Below are positions 39,574 to 47,688 of a stretch of 64,000 bases of DNA, in pieces; the stretch's first letter is position 1, and each line of letters starts with the position of its first letter. The notes under the pieces are model-generated. The model ran no database searches, had not been told where the DNA came from, and saw only the letters and a list, made by a program, of their open reading frames with translations. A program made the position numbers and the translations under genes. This DNA is from Bacteroidota bacterium (GTDB lineage Bacteria > Bacteroidota > Bacteroidia > UKL13-3). The stretch lies in the NCBI GenBank assembly GCA_040388375.1, contig JAZKBU010000006.1, positions 1-64,000 of the forward strand, written 5' to 3'.

Positions 39574-40356
39574 CTATTCACCGGTAAAGTTAGGTTTACG
39601 CTTTTCAATAAAAGCCTTCACCCCTTCTTTATTGTCTTTGCTGCGGCCCGCTATTTCCTGGCAATAAGCCTCATATTCAAGCATAGTATCTAAATCACTG
39701 TTAAACGATTTGTTCAACATTTTTTTCATTAACCCTATAGCTTTAGTAGGTGCTGCTGCATAATAATCCGTTATCTTTTTTACTTCAACATCCAGTTCTT
39801 CTAACTTACAAATACGGTTAACCATACCCCAATCAAAAGCTTGTTGTGCAGTTACTTTAGTACCCATGGTACTTAATTCAAATGCCCTGGCCGAACCAAC
39901 TAAACGTGGTAAGAAATACGATGAGCCTGAATCCAATACCAAACCTACATTGATAAATACTTCAATTAAAGTAGCATTTTCACTGGCTACAATCATATCG
40001 CAAGCCAAAGCCAATGAGCAACCTGCTCCGGCAGCTACACCATTTAGCCTGCAAATTACCGGGATAGGTAAATTGCGAATGGCTTTAATCATTGGATTAT
40101 AACGTTTATCTATACTCTCGCGTAAGCTACGGTTTTCAGCACCCGCTATTGATTTTAAATCTTGGCCGCTACAAAAAGCTTTGCCTGCTCCTGTAATTAC
40201 TAATACCCTAATTGTTTTATCTTTAGCACATTTTTTCAATGCATCAATTACATCAAAACTTTGTTGTTCATTAAAAGCATTAAACACATCAGGTCTGTTT
40301 AATGTTAACGTAGCCACACCCTCGTTTTGCTCAAATAAAATTGTTTCGTAACTCAT
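39574..40356 (-). CDS. Enoyl-CoA hydratase/isomerase family protein, PaaG-like
   Basis: This is a 260-residue crotonase-fold enzyme. Family blocks are LNRPDVFNAFN, GAGKAFCSGQDLKSIAG, CRLNGVAAGAGCSLALACDM (oxyanion hole) and GLVLDSGSSYFLPRLVGSAR. The GLVxDSGxSYFLPRLVG run is typical of PaaG (ring-1,2-epoxyphenylacetyl-CoA isomerase) rather than ordinary hydratases, which have a Glu pair in this region. The C-terminus KEGVKAFIEKRKPNFTGE also fits. No paaABCDE, paaZ or paaH is in the window, so a role in fatty-acid isomerisation is equally possible. It is the first gene of a unit with Ppx/GppA and the hotdog thioesterase. Confidence 0.85.
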   Translation of the reverse strand: MSYETILFEQNEGVATLTLNRPDVFNAFNEQQSFDVIDALKKCAKDKTIRVLVITGAGKAFCSGQDLKSIAGAENRSLRESIDKRYNPMIKAIRNLPIPVICRLNGVAAGAGCSLALACDMIVASENATLIEVFINVGLVLDSGSSYFLPRLVGSARAFELSTMGTKVTAQQAFDWGMVNRICKLEELDVEVKKITDYYAAAPTKAIGLMKKMLNKSFNSDLDTMLEYEAYCQEIAGRSKDNKEGVKAFIEKRKPNFTGE

Positions 40357-40572
40357 GGTTCAATTCTAAATAAAATATGGCTGAATACAAGGAATAATTT
40401 ATTTTTTAGCCGTAATTTTTGTTTAACTTCACATTAATTTAATCAGTGATTTAGGCACTTTTCACCAATAGGAATAAAACACACTCAATAGCAAAACATT
40501 ATAATAATTTGGTAAAATAATTAAAATTGCATTTCGTTATCCATTATAAAAATTACCAAACAAAATTAACCG

Positions 40573-41847
40573 GTGTATAAATCGCTTTTACATATCATTG
40601 TTATGCTCTTATTTTTTATAAGCAGTAAAAGTCAGAATTTAATACCAAACCCCGGTTTTGAAAACCGCCTTAAAGATGGCACACCAAGCCACTGGACACA
40701 ACCCAAAGAAGATTTTTACCACTACGAGTTACAACGTATTGATACCAACGGAACAGTAATACCCAACTATGTACATGGGCTTTGCACCATTATGCCTTTG
40801 CCCAGTGAGTACCTTTGCGTTAAGTTGAAAAAGCCCGTAGAAGCAGGCAAAACATACCACATGCGTGTAAAAACATATGTAAAAAACGAATCGTGGAATA
40901 AAATAGAACAACTACGTTATTTTGAGTGTGCTGTTTTACCTTATTACGAACAAGTAAGTCCAGTAAGAATACGCATTAAAGCAGAGCCTTTAGCCAGTTT
41001 TACTATTGATACCAATCCGGAGCGTTTACGTCCTTTTTGGCAATACCATTACCTTACTTTTACTGCTAAAACTTCCGGTGATTATTTTTATTTAGGGCGT
41101 TTTCATAACGAGTTTTCTTATAGCTTATATGATAGTTTAGTAAATATAAAAACGCGTTTAATTAAAGAACGCGATTCATTAATAGCCTATGTTAAAGATA
41201 CTTTTGCTCACCGTAAACTGGAACTCCCTGAGCCAACGGAAAACAGGCGGGAATTAAAAAAACAAAAACGTTTGATGTTTAATTTTATTGCTACTAACCG
41301 AAAAGAACAACAGCAAATTATTACCCAAATACACAAAGATTTAAATGCCGTTTTCGACACCATCAATCAAACCTATCTCGATCCCTATTATTTTCATGTC
41401 CGTTTGTATTACGATGATTTGTGTTTAGCCGAAGTACGTAATGATAGTAGCTGTGACTGTAAGGATACCATGTATAATTACAAGCCTGTATTTGAAGTAG
41501 GTAAAACGTATGCTTTACGCAATATCAATTTTGAATTAGATAAATCAATACTCCTGAAACAATCGTACACCGAGTTGAATAATCTATTGAATATTATGCG
41601 TGAGTATCCCAAAATGATTATAAAAATAATGGGCCATACTGACAACCAAAACTCCGATCACTACAATATAAAACTATCCAATAATCGTGCTAAAGCTTGT
41701 GTGAATTACTTAATACAAAAAGGCATTAAACCCAACAGGCTACAATGGCAAGGTTATGGCGAGCGTTTACCCATAGCTACCAACGATACAGAAACAGGTA
41801 AAGCCGCTAACCGAAGAGTAGAATTTAAAGTATTAAAAGTAGAGTAA
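40573..41847 (+). CDS. Secreted protein with C-terminal OmpA peptidoglycan-binding domain
   Basis: This 424-residue protein begins at a GTG (40573) because the signal peptide MYKSLLHIIVMLLFFISSKS starts there. The segment NLIPNPGFENRLKDGTPSHW resembles a jelly-roll carbohydrate-binding-like domain, and a coiled stretch with charged residues follows at about 200-260. The OmpA domain occupies the last 110 residues or so: RNINFELDKSILLKQSYTEL, IKIMGHTDNQNSDHYN, LSNNRAKACVNYLIQKGI and RLQWQGYGERLPIA, ending NRRVEFKVLKV. The Asp and Arg that bind diaminopimelate are present (GHTDN, NRAKA). It tethers something to the cell wall from the outer membrane or periplasm. It is monocistronic, divergent from the PaaG-like gene. 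Confidence 0.85.
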   Translation: MYKSLLHIIVMLLFFISSKSQNLIPNPGFENRLKDGTPSHWTQPKEDFYHYELQRIDTNGTVIPNYVHGLCTIMPLPSEYLCVKLKKPVEAGKTYHMRVKTYVKNESWNKIEQLRYFECAVLPYYEQVSPVRIRIKAEPLASFTIDTNPERLRPFWQYHYLTFTAKTSGDYFYLGRFHNEFSYSLYDSLVNIKTRLIKERDSLIAYVKDTFAHRKLELPEPTENRRELKKQKRLMFNFIATNRKEQQQIITQIHKDLNAVFDTINQTYLDPYYFHVRLYYDDLCLAEVRNDSSCDCKDTMYNYKPVFEVGKTYALRNINFELDKSILLKQSYTELNNLLNIMREYPKMIIKIMGHTDNQNSDHYNIKLSNNRAKACVNYLIQKGIKPNRLQWQGYGERLPIATNDTETGKAANRRVEFKVLKVE

Positions 41848-41856
41848 AAGCTGATG

Positions 41857-43266
41857 TTATTTCAGTTCCAACAAAGTAACACATTCCACATGGTGCGTAT
41901 GCGGAAACATATCAACCGCCTGTACTTTTTTCACTTCATACACATCCTGCATCATAGCAATATCGCGAGCCTGACTGGCCGGATTACAACTCACATAAAC
42001 AATACGTGCCGCCTTTACAGCCAGTAACTGTGTGATTACATCAGGGTGCATACCAGCACGTGGCGGATCGGTTATAATTACATTCGGCTGGCCATGTTTG
42101 GCAATTAACTCATCGGTTAAAATATCCTTCATATCGCCTGCATAAAAATGCGTATTAGTAATATTGTTTATAGCAGCATTTTCTTTGGCATCAACAATAG
42201 CTTGTTCTACATACTCTATACCGATTACCGATTTAGCTTGTCGGGCTACAAAGTTTGCTATAGAACCAACTCCGGTATATAAATCGTACACTATTTCATT
42301 GCCTTGTAAGTTGGCCATTTTACGGGCTTCATTATACAAGTTAAATGTTTGTTCTGTATTGGTTTGAAAAAACGATTTAGGTTGCACATTGAATTTTAAA
42401 TCTTCCAGCTGCTCTACCATGCAAGGTTTACCTGCATATAGCTTTACTTCTAAATCATGAATGGTATCGTTCATTTTACCATTAACCACATATAGCAAAG
42501 AAGTAATTTGAGGAAAAGTATTTTTCAAAAATTCCATCAATAAATTAATCTTCTCTTCCTCGTATTGCTTAAAAATAACAATCAACATCCATTCACCCAA
42601 ACTAGTATTACGCAAAATCATATTGCGCATAAAACCTTCTTGGCTGCGGGCATTGAAAAAATCAAATTCGTTGGTTACACAAAATGCTTTGATACTGTTT
42701 CTTATTTCATTGTGCAAATCGTCCATTAAATAACATTTTTGTACATCTAAAATCTTATCGAATTTACCCGGCATATGAAAGCCCAAACCTTTGTGTTCAG
42801 CTACACTTAAATCATCTTTATTATCCAGTGTTTCCAACCACTTTTTATCAGTAAAACTAAACTCTAATTTATTTCTATAATACTGTGTTTTATCAGAGCC
42901 TATAATTTTTTCAGGAGTAGGAAAAGGAAACTTACCTATACGTTCAAAAGCATCAATAACCTGTTGCTGCTTGTACTTAAGCTGCGTGTCGTAGCCCATG
43001 TGCTGCCACTTACAACCACCACATATACCAAAGTGTGAGCAAAATGGCTCAATACGTTCAGGCGAAGGGGTATTTATTTTTTCAATACGGGCAAATGAAT
43101 GCGTTTTCTTTTTTTGATGTACGTATAAATCTACCACATCACCGGGCACGGCAAAATCAACAAATATAACTTGCCCCTCATGCCTCGCTATAGCCTTGCC
43201 TTCGCTGCCTGCACTTACTATTTCAATGTTTTCTAAAACGTATGGTTTAAATTTTCTTTTACCCAA
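41857..43266 (-). CDS. rlmD: 23S rRNA (uracil-5-)-methyltransferase RlmD/RumA
   Basis: This SAM-dependent enzyme makes m5U in 23S rRNA (position 1939 in E. coli). It has 469 residues. A TRAM domain spans about residues 8-65 (GSEGKAIARHEGQVIFVDFA), and an iron-sulfur site is formed by Cys76, Cys82, Cys85 and Cys178 (CSHFGICGGCKWQHM and VQKC). The methyltransferase core contains VYDLYTGVGSIANFVARQAK, TDPPRAGMHPDV and the catalytic Cys427 in IVYVSCNPASQARD. All expected cysteines are present. The product could in principle be a RumB or TrmA relative, but the TRAM plus Fe-S arrangement favours RlmD. A palindrome lies 20 nt upstream of its start. Confidence 0.9.
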   Translation of the reverse strand: MGKRKFKPYVLENIEIVSAGSEGKAIARHEGQVIFVDFAVPGDVVDLYVHQKKKTHSFARIEKINTPSPERIEPFCSHFGICGGCKWQHMGYDTQLKYKQQQVIDAFERIGKFPFPTPEKIIGSDKTQYYRNKLEFSFTDKKWLETLDNKDDLSVAEHKGLGFHMPGKFDKILDVQKCYLMDDLHNEIRNSIKAFCVTNEFDFFNARSQEGFMRNMILRNTSLGEWMLIVIFKQYEEEKINLLMEFLKNTFPQITSLLYVVNGKMNDTIHDLEVKLYAGKPCMVEQLEDLKFNVQPKSFFQTNTEQTFNLYNEARKMANLQGNEIVYDLYTGVGSIANFVARQAKSVIGIEYVEQAIVDAKENAAINNITNTHFYAGDMKDILTDELIAKHGQPNVIITDPPRAGMHPDVITQLLAVKAARIVYVSCNPASQARDIAMMQDVYEVKKVQAVDMFPHTHHVECVTLLELK

Positions 43267-43286
43267 TGTATTTATTCTTTAAGCTG

Positions 43287-43300
43287 CCACAAATTTGTGG
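43287..43300. promoter_or_regulatory. Perfect 14-bp palindrome upstream of rlmD
   Basis: CCACAAATTTGTGG is perfectly symmetric and stands 20 nt upstream of the rlmD start codon, where an operator could block transcription or an mRNA element could cover the ribosome-binding region. No protein that binds it can be named. Confidence 0.35.
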
Positions 43301-43320
43301 TATTATTATTTAACTATAAT

Positions 43321-43354
43321 AAAAAAGTTCAACCGTAATTGGTTGAACTTTTTT
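43321..43354 (-). terminator. Intrinsic terminator after etfA
   Basis: AAAAAAGTTCAACC pairs with GGTTGAACTTTTTT around a GTAATT loop. It separates the etfBA unit (ending at 43407) from rlmD. It is symmetric enough to work in both directions. Confidence 0.9.
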
Positions 43355-43406
43355 ATTTATATTTTAATTTATATCTATGGTCCATAGACCAAAAGCTATT
43401 AAACTA

Positions 43407-44378
43407 TTAGCTATTCTTAAAAGCTTTAGCTGCTTCAATAATTTTAGGCATAATTTCAAAAGCATCGCCTACTATACCGTAGTCAGCCGCTTTAAAGAAA
43501 GGAGCTTCAGGATCTTTGTTAATAGCTACAATTACTTTACTTGAGCTAACTCCGGCTAAATGCTGAATAGCACCTGAAATACCAATAGCAAAATATAAAT
43601 TAGGCTTAATGGTAATACCTGTTTGACCAACGTGTTCGCTATGTGGTCTCCAGTGCATATCGCTCACCGGTTTGCTACAAGCAGTAGCTGCGCCTAAAGC
43701 AGTAGCTAAATCTTCTACTAAATGCCAGTTTTCAGGACCTTTTAAACCACGGCCACCACTTACTACTATTTCAGCTTCAGTTAAAGGTATTTTACCGGTA
43801 ACCCTGTTTATTTCTACTGATTGTGTTGTAAAATCAGTATCAGCTAAACCTGATTCAGCATTGATAATATTAACTGCTTGTTTGTTTTCAATAGTATTAA
43901 AAGTATTAGGTGTAATAGCCAATACTTTTACATCAGTTGTTAAGTTTACATCAGCAAAAGCTTTTCCTGAAAACACACCTCTGCGTACTACAAAACCATT
44001 GCTTGTATTAGGCATTGAAATAACCCCACTGGCTATGCCTGCTTTTAAGCGGGCAGCTACACGTGGCGCAACTGATTTACCTGAATAGGTATTTGAAATA
44101 ACTACTATACCTGAGTTTTCACTTGTTGCTGTATTGCAAATTACTTTTGCATACGTTTCAGCGTTAAAACCGTTTAATTTATCGTGTTTAATACTTACTA
44201 TTTTGCTTGCACCAAAATTGGCTAATTCCGCTAATTTATCATCAGCTACATTACCCGGCACCACAGCAGTAACATTTCCACTATGTGCTTGTGCTATTTG
44301 GCTGGCATAACTTACTGCTTCAAAAGCCGATTTTTTAAAGCTACCATCAATTTGTTCTGCAAATACTAATATATTCAT
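43407..44378 (-). CDS. etfA: Electron transfer flavoprotein, alpha subunit
   Basis: This is the FAD-binding subunit of ETF, which passes electrons from acyl-CoA and other dehydrogenases to the quinone pool. It has 323 residues. The N-terminal adenine-nucleotide-like domain (LVFAEQIDGSFKKSAFEAVS) is followed by the C-terminal FAD site VVSGGRGLKGPENWHLVEDL and WRPHSEHVGQTGITIKPNLY, then FAIGISGAIQHLAGVSSSKV and AINKDPEAPFFKAADYGIVG, the ETF-alpha signature. It lies 110 nt behind etfB, in the normal order. The two are co-transcribed and make a heterodimer in the cytoplasm. Confidence 0.97.
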   Translation of the reverse strand: MNILVFAEQIDGSFKKSAFEAVSYASQIAQAHSGNVTAVVPGNVADDKLAELANFGASKIVSIKHDKLNGFNAETYAKVICNTATSENSGIVVISNTYSGKSVAPRVAARLKAGIASGVISMPNTSNGFVVRRGVFSGKAFADVNLTTDVKVLAITPNTFNTIENKQAVNIINAESGLADTDFTTQSVEINRVTGKIPLTEAEIVVSGGRGLKGPENWHLVEDLATALGAATACSKPVSDMHWRPHSEHVGQTGITIKPNLYFAIGISGAIQHLAGVSSSKVIVAINKDPEAPFFKAADYGIVGDAFEIMPKIIEAAKAFKNS

Positions 44379-44386
44379 ACTTTTAT

Positions 44387-44479
44387 GCTGCTAGCTTCTG
44401 GCCACTAGCAATTTTTTATAATTGTTAAACTTAATCTTTCTTTTTCAACTTTAGTTGCCAGTAGCCAGGGGCTAGCTGC
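44387..44479 (-). repeat. Imperfect inverted repeat between etfB and etfA
   Basis: Arms of 25 nt (44387-44411 and 44455-44479) match at 20 of 25 positions by eye and could fold into a long hairpin in the etfBA mRNA. They contain CTAGC and GGCCA steps unlike the surrounding A+T-rich sequence. It resembles a small interspersed palindromic element. Confidence 0.5.
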
Positions 44480-44488
44480 CAACTTTTA

Positions 44489-45226
44489 TTAAATAATCTT
44501 CGCTTCGTTATGTAAAATGCCAATAATTGAACCGGCATCTTCTACTGATATTAACTTTACTGAACCTTTTGGAGCAGGTAATTCGAAACCAACAGTTGCA
44601 CTGGTAGCGGCTACACCTGCAGGCTCAACTACTTTTAATGGTTTGGTACGGGCGGCCATAATACCACGCATATTAGGGATACGAGGCTCTGTTAGTTCTT
44701 TTTGAGCACTTACTACCAAGGGTAAATTAGCGCTTACTTTTTCTTTTCCACCATCAATATCGCGCTCCATAGTAGCTTTTCCACCTTCAACTTCAATACT
44801 TGTAATAACATTTACCGAAGGTAAACCAAGCATTTCAGCCAATAAGCCACAAACCTGACCACCATTGTAATCAATACTTTCGCGGCCTGTAAATATCAAA
44901 TCAAAATTTTCGGCTTTAGCGTAAGCCGCAATTTGCTCGGCCACAAAATAAGCATCGGTTGGTGCTGCGTTAATTCTAACAGCATCGTTAGCACCAATAG
45001 CCAGAGCTTTACGAATACTTGCTTCCGTATCGGCTAAACCTACAGTAACAGTTGTTACAGTTCCACCTTGTTTTTCAGTTATTTCTAAAGCACGTGTTAA
45101 TGAAAGTTCATCATAAGGATTTATAATAAACTGAACTCCTCCTGTATTAAATTGGGTATTATTTTCAGTAAACGTTACTTTTGTTGTGGTGTCAGGCACA
45201 TTGCTTACACAAACCAATATCTTCAT
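44489..45226 (-). CDS. etfB: Electron transfer flavoprotein, beta subunit
   Basis: This is the AMP-binding partner of etfA. It has 245 residues, the usual length. Features are LVCVSNVPDTTTKVTF at the N-terminus, FIINPYDELSLTRALEITEK, LAIGANDAVRINAAPTDAYF, DLIFTGRESIDYNGGQVCGL and the C-terminal LPLVVSAQKELTEPRIPNMR with GIMAARTKPLKV. The last segment carries the recognition loop for dehydrogenase partners. The start MKILVCVSNVP at 45226 is 62 nt from the divergent TPR gene. A TATTTTTG box at 45266-45259 may be its -7 element. Confidence 0.97.
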   Translation of the reverse strand: MKILVCVSNVPDTTTKVTFTENNTQFNTGGVQFIINPYDELSLTRALEITEKQGGTVTTVTVGLADTEASIRKALAIGANDAVRINAAPTDAYFVAEQIAAYAKAENFDLIFTGRESIDYNGGQVCGLLAEMLGLPSVNVITSIEVEGGKATMERDIDGGKEKVSANLPLVVSAQKELTEPRIPNMRGIMAARTKPLKVVEPAGVAATSATVGFELPAPKGSVKLISVEDAGSIIGILHNEAKII

Positions 45227-45288
45227 ATAATGATAATTTTGTTGTTTAAAAAGAGCAGCAAAAATATCTAAAAAATGTTTTTAGCCTA

Positions 45289-45606
45289 ATGCAAAATAAC
45301 AGATTATTAAAACTGCAGGAAATGCTGGCAGAAATGCCTGATGATATTTTTTTAAATTACGCTTTGGCTATGGAGTATAAAGGCCTGAACGAAGCTCAAA
45401 AAGCCATTCATCAATTGGAAAAGGTATTGCTGCTTGACGAAAATCATGTAGCTTCGCTATACCAAATGGGCGTTTTAATGAGCGAAAACAATGAAAACGA
45501 AAAGGCTATATTATTTTTAGAAAAAGGATTAAACTTGGCTAAACAAAATAAAGACTTGAAAACAGCCAATGAATTTAAAGCTTTGTTAGATGAAATAATG
45601 TATTAA
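45289..45606 (+). CDS. Small tetratricopeptide-repeat protein
   Basis: This 105-residue soluble protein has three TPR-like helix pairs: LQEMLAEMPDDIFLNYALAM, EAQKAIHQLEKVLLLDENHV and NEKAILFLEKGLNLAKQNKD. It has no signal peptide or membrane span. It overlaps no gene, and its stop is 2 nt before the rnhB ATG, so the two are translated from one message. Its function is unknown; pairing with rnhB is the only clue. It is divergent from etfB. Confidence 0.8.
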   Translation: MQNNRLLKLQEMLAEMPDDIFLNYALAMEYKGLNEAQKAIHQLEKVLLLDENHVASLYQMGVLMSENNENEKAILFLEKGLNLAKQNKDLKTANEFKALLDEIMY

Positions 45607-45608
45607 AA

Positions 45609-46208
45609 ATGGCCCTAACCAAATTTTACCAAACTGACGTTTTAGAAGCAGGCTGCGATGAAGCGGGCCGTGGTTGCTTAGCAGGACCTGTATATGCAGC
45701 GGCTGTAATTTTAGATAAAAACAAACGCATTAAATACCTTGACGACTCAAAAAAACTAACCCATGTACAACGCGAAGAAATACGTTTTGAAATTGAAGAA
45801 AAAGCGCTAGCCTGGGCTGTAGCAAGCTTTACTATTGAGCAAATAGACGAAGTAAATATTTTAAAAGCTTCATTTTTAAGCATGCACAAAGCCATTGATA
45901 TTTTAACAGTAAAACCTGAACATTTAATTATTGATGGCAACCGCTTTATTCCTTACCAAAACATAAAACATACTTGTATTGTAAAAGGGGATGCAAAGTT
46001 TCAAAGCATAGCCGCTGCATCTATTTTAGCTAAAACACACCGCGATGAATTAATGCTCAAATACCACCATGAATTTCCGCATTATGCATGGAACGAAAAC
46101 AAAGGCTACCCTACTATAAAACACCGTACAGCTATTGAAAAACATGGCATTACGCCATACCATAGAAAAACATTCAGGTTGCTAAAAGAACAATTAGAGT
46201 TGTTTTAA
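45609..46208 (+). CDS. rnhB: Ribonuclease HII
   Basis: This enzyme cuts the RNA strand of RNA-DNA hybrids and removes single ribonucleotides from DNA. It has 199 residues. The catalytic acidic residues are Asp17 and Glu18 (AGCDEAGRGCLAGPVYAAAV), Asp109 (EHLIIDGNRFIP) and Asp128 (VKGDAKFQSIAAASILAKTH). The GRG motif that recognises the ribonucleotide is at residues 20-22. The N-terminus MALTKFYQTDVLEAGCDE is compact, supporting this start. Confidence 0.96.
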   Translation: MALTKFYQTDVLEAGCDEAGRGCLAGPVYAAAVILDKNKRIKYLDDSKKLTHVQREEIRFEIEEKALAWAVASFTIEQIDEVNILKASFLSMHKAIDILTVKPEHLIIDGNRFIPYQNIKHTCIVKGDAKFQSIAAASILAKTHRDELMLKYHHEFPHYAWNENKGYPTIKHRTAIEKHGITPYHRKTFRLLKEQLELF

Positions 46209-46214
46209 ATCTAT

Positions 46215-46613
46215 CTATAAACTCTTAATTACTTCCAACAGTTTATCTTTGGTAATAGGTTTAACTATATAGTCAGAAACAGCGGTAATTGATTTTGCGC
46301 GTGCCACATCTGCAGGTGATATGGATGAAGAACAAATATAAATGAGAATTTTTTTTCCTACAAAAGGGTTTAGCATGGTGTACTCTTCTAAAAACTGCCA
46401 ACCATCCATTATAGGCATACTTAAGTCTAGCAAAATAACTTCAGGAAGAGCCTCTACATTACCTTTATTTTCTTTTAAAAAATTAATCGCATCTAAACCA
46501 TTGCCAAAAACTTTTATAAGATCAACTAAGTTCGTTTGTTCAATAATTTTTTTGGTTAAAAAAACAAAAACTTCATCATCGTCTATCAGGGTAAGTCTTT
46601 TAATTGGTTTCAT
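46215..46613 (-). CDS. Single-domain response regulator (CheY-like)
   Basis: This is a receiver domain of 132 residues using the ATG at 46613 (MKPIKRLTLIDDDEVFVFLT). The longer frame up to 46685 would run inside the kinase gene and adds non-family sequence. Asp63 in VILLDLSMPIMDGWQFL is the phosphorylation site, and the acidic pocket is DDDE at residues 11-14. Thr/Lys switch residues follow (YICSSSISPADVARA, YIVKPITKDKL). There is no output domain, so it must signal by protein contact. It overlaps the histidine kinase stop by 14 nt and is surely its partner. Confidence 0.9.
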   Translation of the reverse strand: MKPIKRLTLIDDDEVFVFLTKKIIEQTNLVDLIKVFGNGLDAINFLKENKGNVEALPEVILLDLSMPIMDGWQFLEEYTMLNPFVGKKILIYICSSSISPADVARAKSITAVSDYIVKPITKDKLLEVIKSL

Positions 46614-47688
46614 AATTATGTGTTTTAAATTCAACAAAAAATGTGGTGCCTTTTTCCACTTCACTTTCCACCCATATTTCTCCACCCATTGCTTCCACCT
46701 GGGTTTTAATCATAAACAAACCAAACCCTTTGGCATCAGGGTGCCTGTGAAAAGTTTTACGTATTTTAAATACATGGTTTTTGTGCATGGCTAAATCTAT
46801 TCCTAAACCATTATCGGCAACGGTTAACAAAACAGCATGGCTTCTTTTTTCGGTTTTTACATGAATAATTGGTTTACGCTCACTTGCTTTATATTTTAAA
46901 GCATTGCTAATTAAATTGGTCAATATACTATCAATATATTTTTGAGGGAAATTTATAACAGGAGCCTCCTCAAAGTTAGCCGTTATGGTGGCATCATAAT
47001 CTTTTATTTGTGTTTCAAATCCAATCAATGTATGTTTCAAACAACTGGCTAAATCAATTTGAGTTTGTTCTATTGCTGTATCCTGTTTTACTTGTATTGA
47101 TTCAACCAATTCATTAAACACTTCCAGTAAATGGTTGATTACGGGTTTTATTTTAGCCTGACCTTCTGCCCTATCCTCTTCGGTTTTACATTGTTCAATA
47201 AAATCAATAAGCATGGAGATATTGATTAATGGCGCCCTTAAATTATGAGAAACAATATTGCAAAAATCAACCAATTGGGTATTTTTAAATTCCAGGGCAT
47301 TGGAGTATTTTAATAATTTTTCTTCTCCTTGTTTACGCAGGGTTATATCAGAGCGAATAGCCACATATTGGTAAGGCTTACCTTCTTGGTTTAAAAAAGG
47401 AACAATAGTAGTATCAACCCAATATACACTGCCATCCTTTGCTTTGTTTTTTAACTCGCCTCTCCAAATTTTACCATTGGCTATGGTTACCCATAAGTCT
47501 CGTATCATTTCTTTTGGATGGTAGCCTGAATTGATAATACGGTGGTCTTGGCCTAATAACTCTTCACGGCTATATTTAGAAATTTTACAAAAATTATCGT
47601 TGGCATGTATAATAATACCCTTAGGGTCAGTTATGGCCACAATAGCCGATTCATCCAATGCATATTTATAGTCGGCAAGTTCTTTCAT
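46600..47688 (-). CDS. Soluble PAS-domain sensor histidine kinase
   Basis: This is a 362-residue kinase without membrane spans. The PAS domain is at residues 5-115 (YALDESAIVAITDPKGIIIH, IRSDITLRKQGEEKLL at its C-cap). The dimerisation and phosphotransfer helix has His148 (DFCNIVSHNLRAPLINISML), with an NLRAP variant of the usual ELRTP. The ATPase domain shows the N-box (DSILTNLISNALKYKA), DNGLGIDL and the G2 box GFGLFMIKTQVEAMGGEIW. The cytoplasmic PAS suggests a redox, oxygen or small-ligand signal, which cannot be specified. The gene is followed by and overlaps its response regulator. A hairpin or operator-like repeat lies upstream at 47726-47749. Confidence 0.92.
   Translation of the reverse strand: MKELADYKYALDESAIVAITDPKGIIIHANDNFCKISKYSREELLGQDHRIINSGYHPKEMIRDLWVTIANGKIWRGELKNKAKDGSVYWVDTTIVPFLNQEGKPYQYVAIRSDITLRKQGEEKLLKYSNALEFKNTQLVDFCNIVSHNLRAPLINISMLIDFIEQCKTEEDRAEGQAKIKPVINHLLEVFNELVESIQVKQDTAIEQTQIDLASCLKHTLIGFETQIKDYDATITANFEEAPVINFPQKYIDSILTNLISNALKYKASERKPIIHVKTEKRSHAVLLTVADNGLGIDLAMHKNHVFKIRKTFHRHPDAKGFGLFMIKTQVEAMGGEIWVESEVEKGTTFFVEFKTHNYETN

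Noticed and set aside
39574-40356. Complete phenylacetate catabolic cluster
   Set aside because: Only a PaaG-like and a PaaI-like gene are present; no epoxidase, ligase or dehydrogenase genes are in the window.
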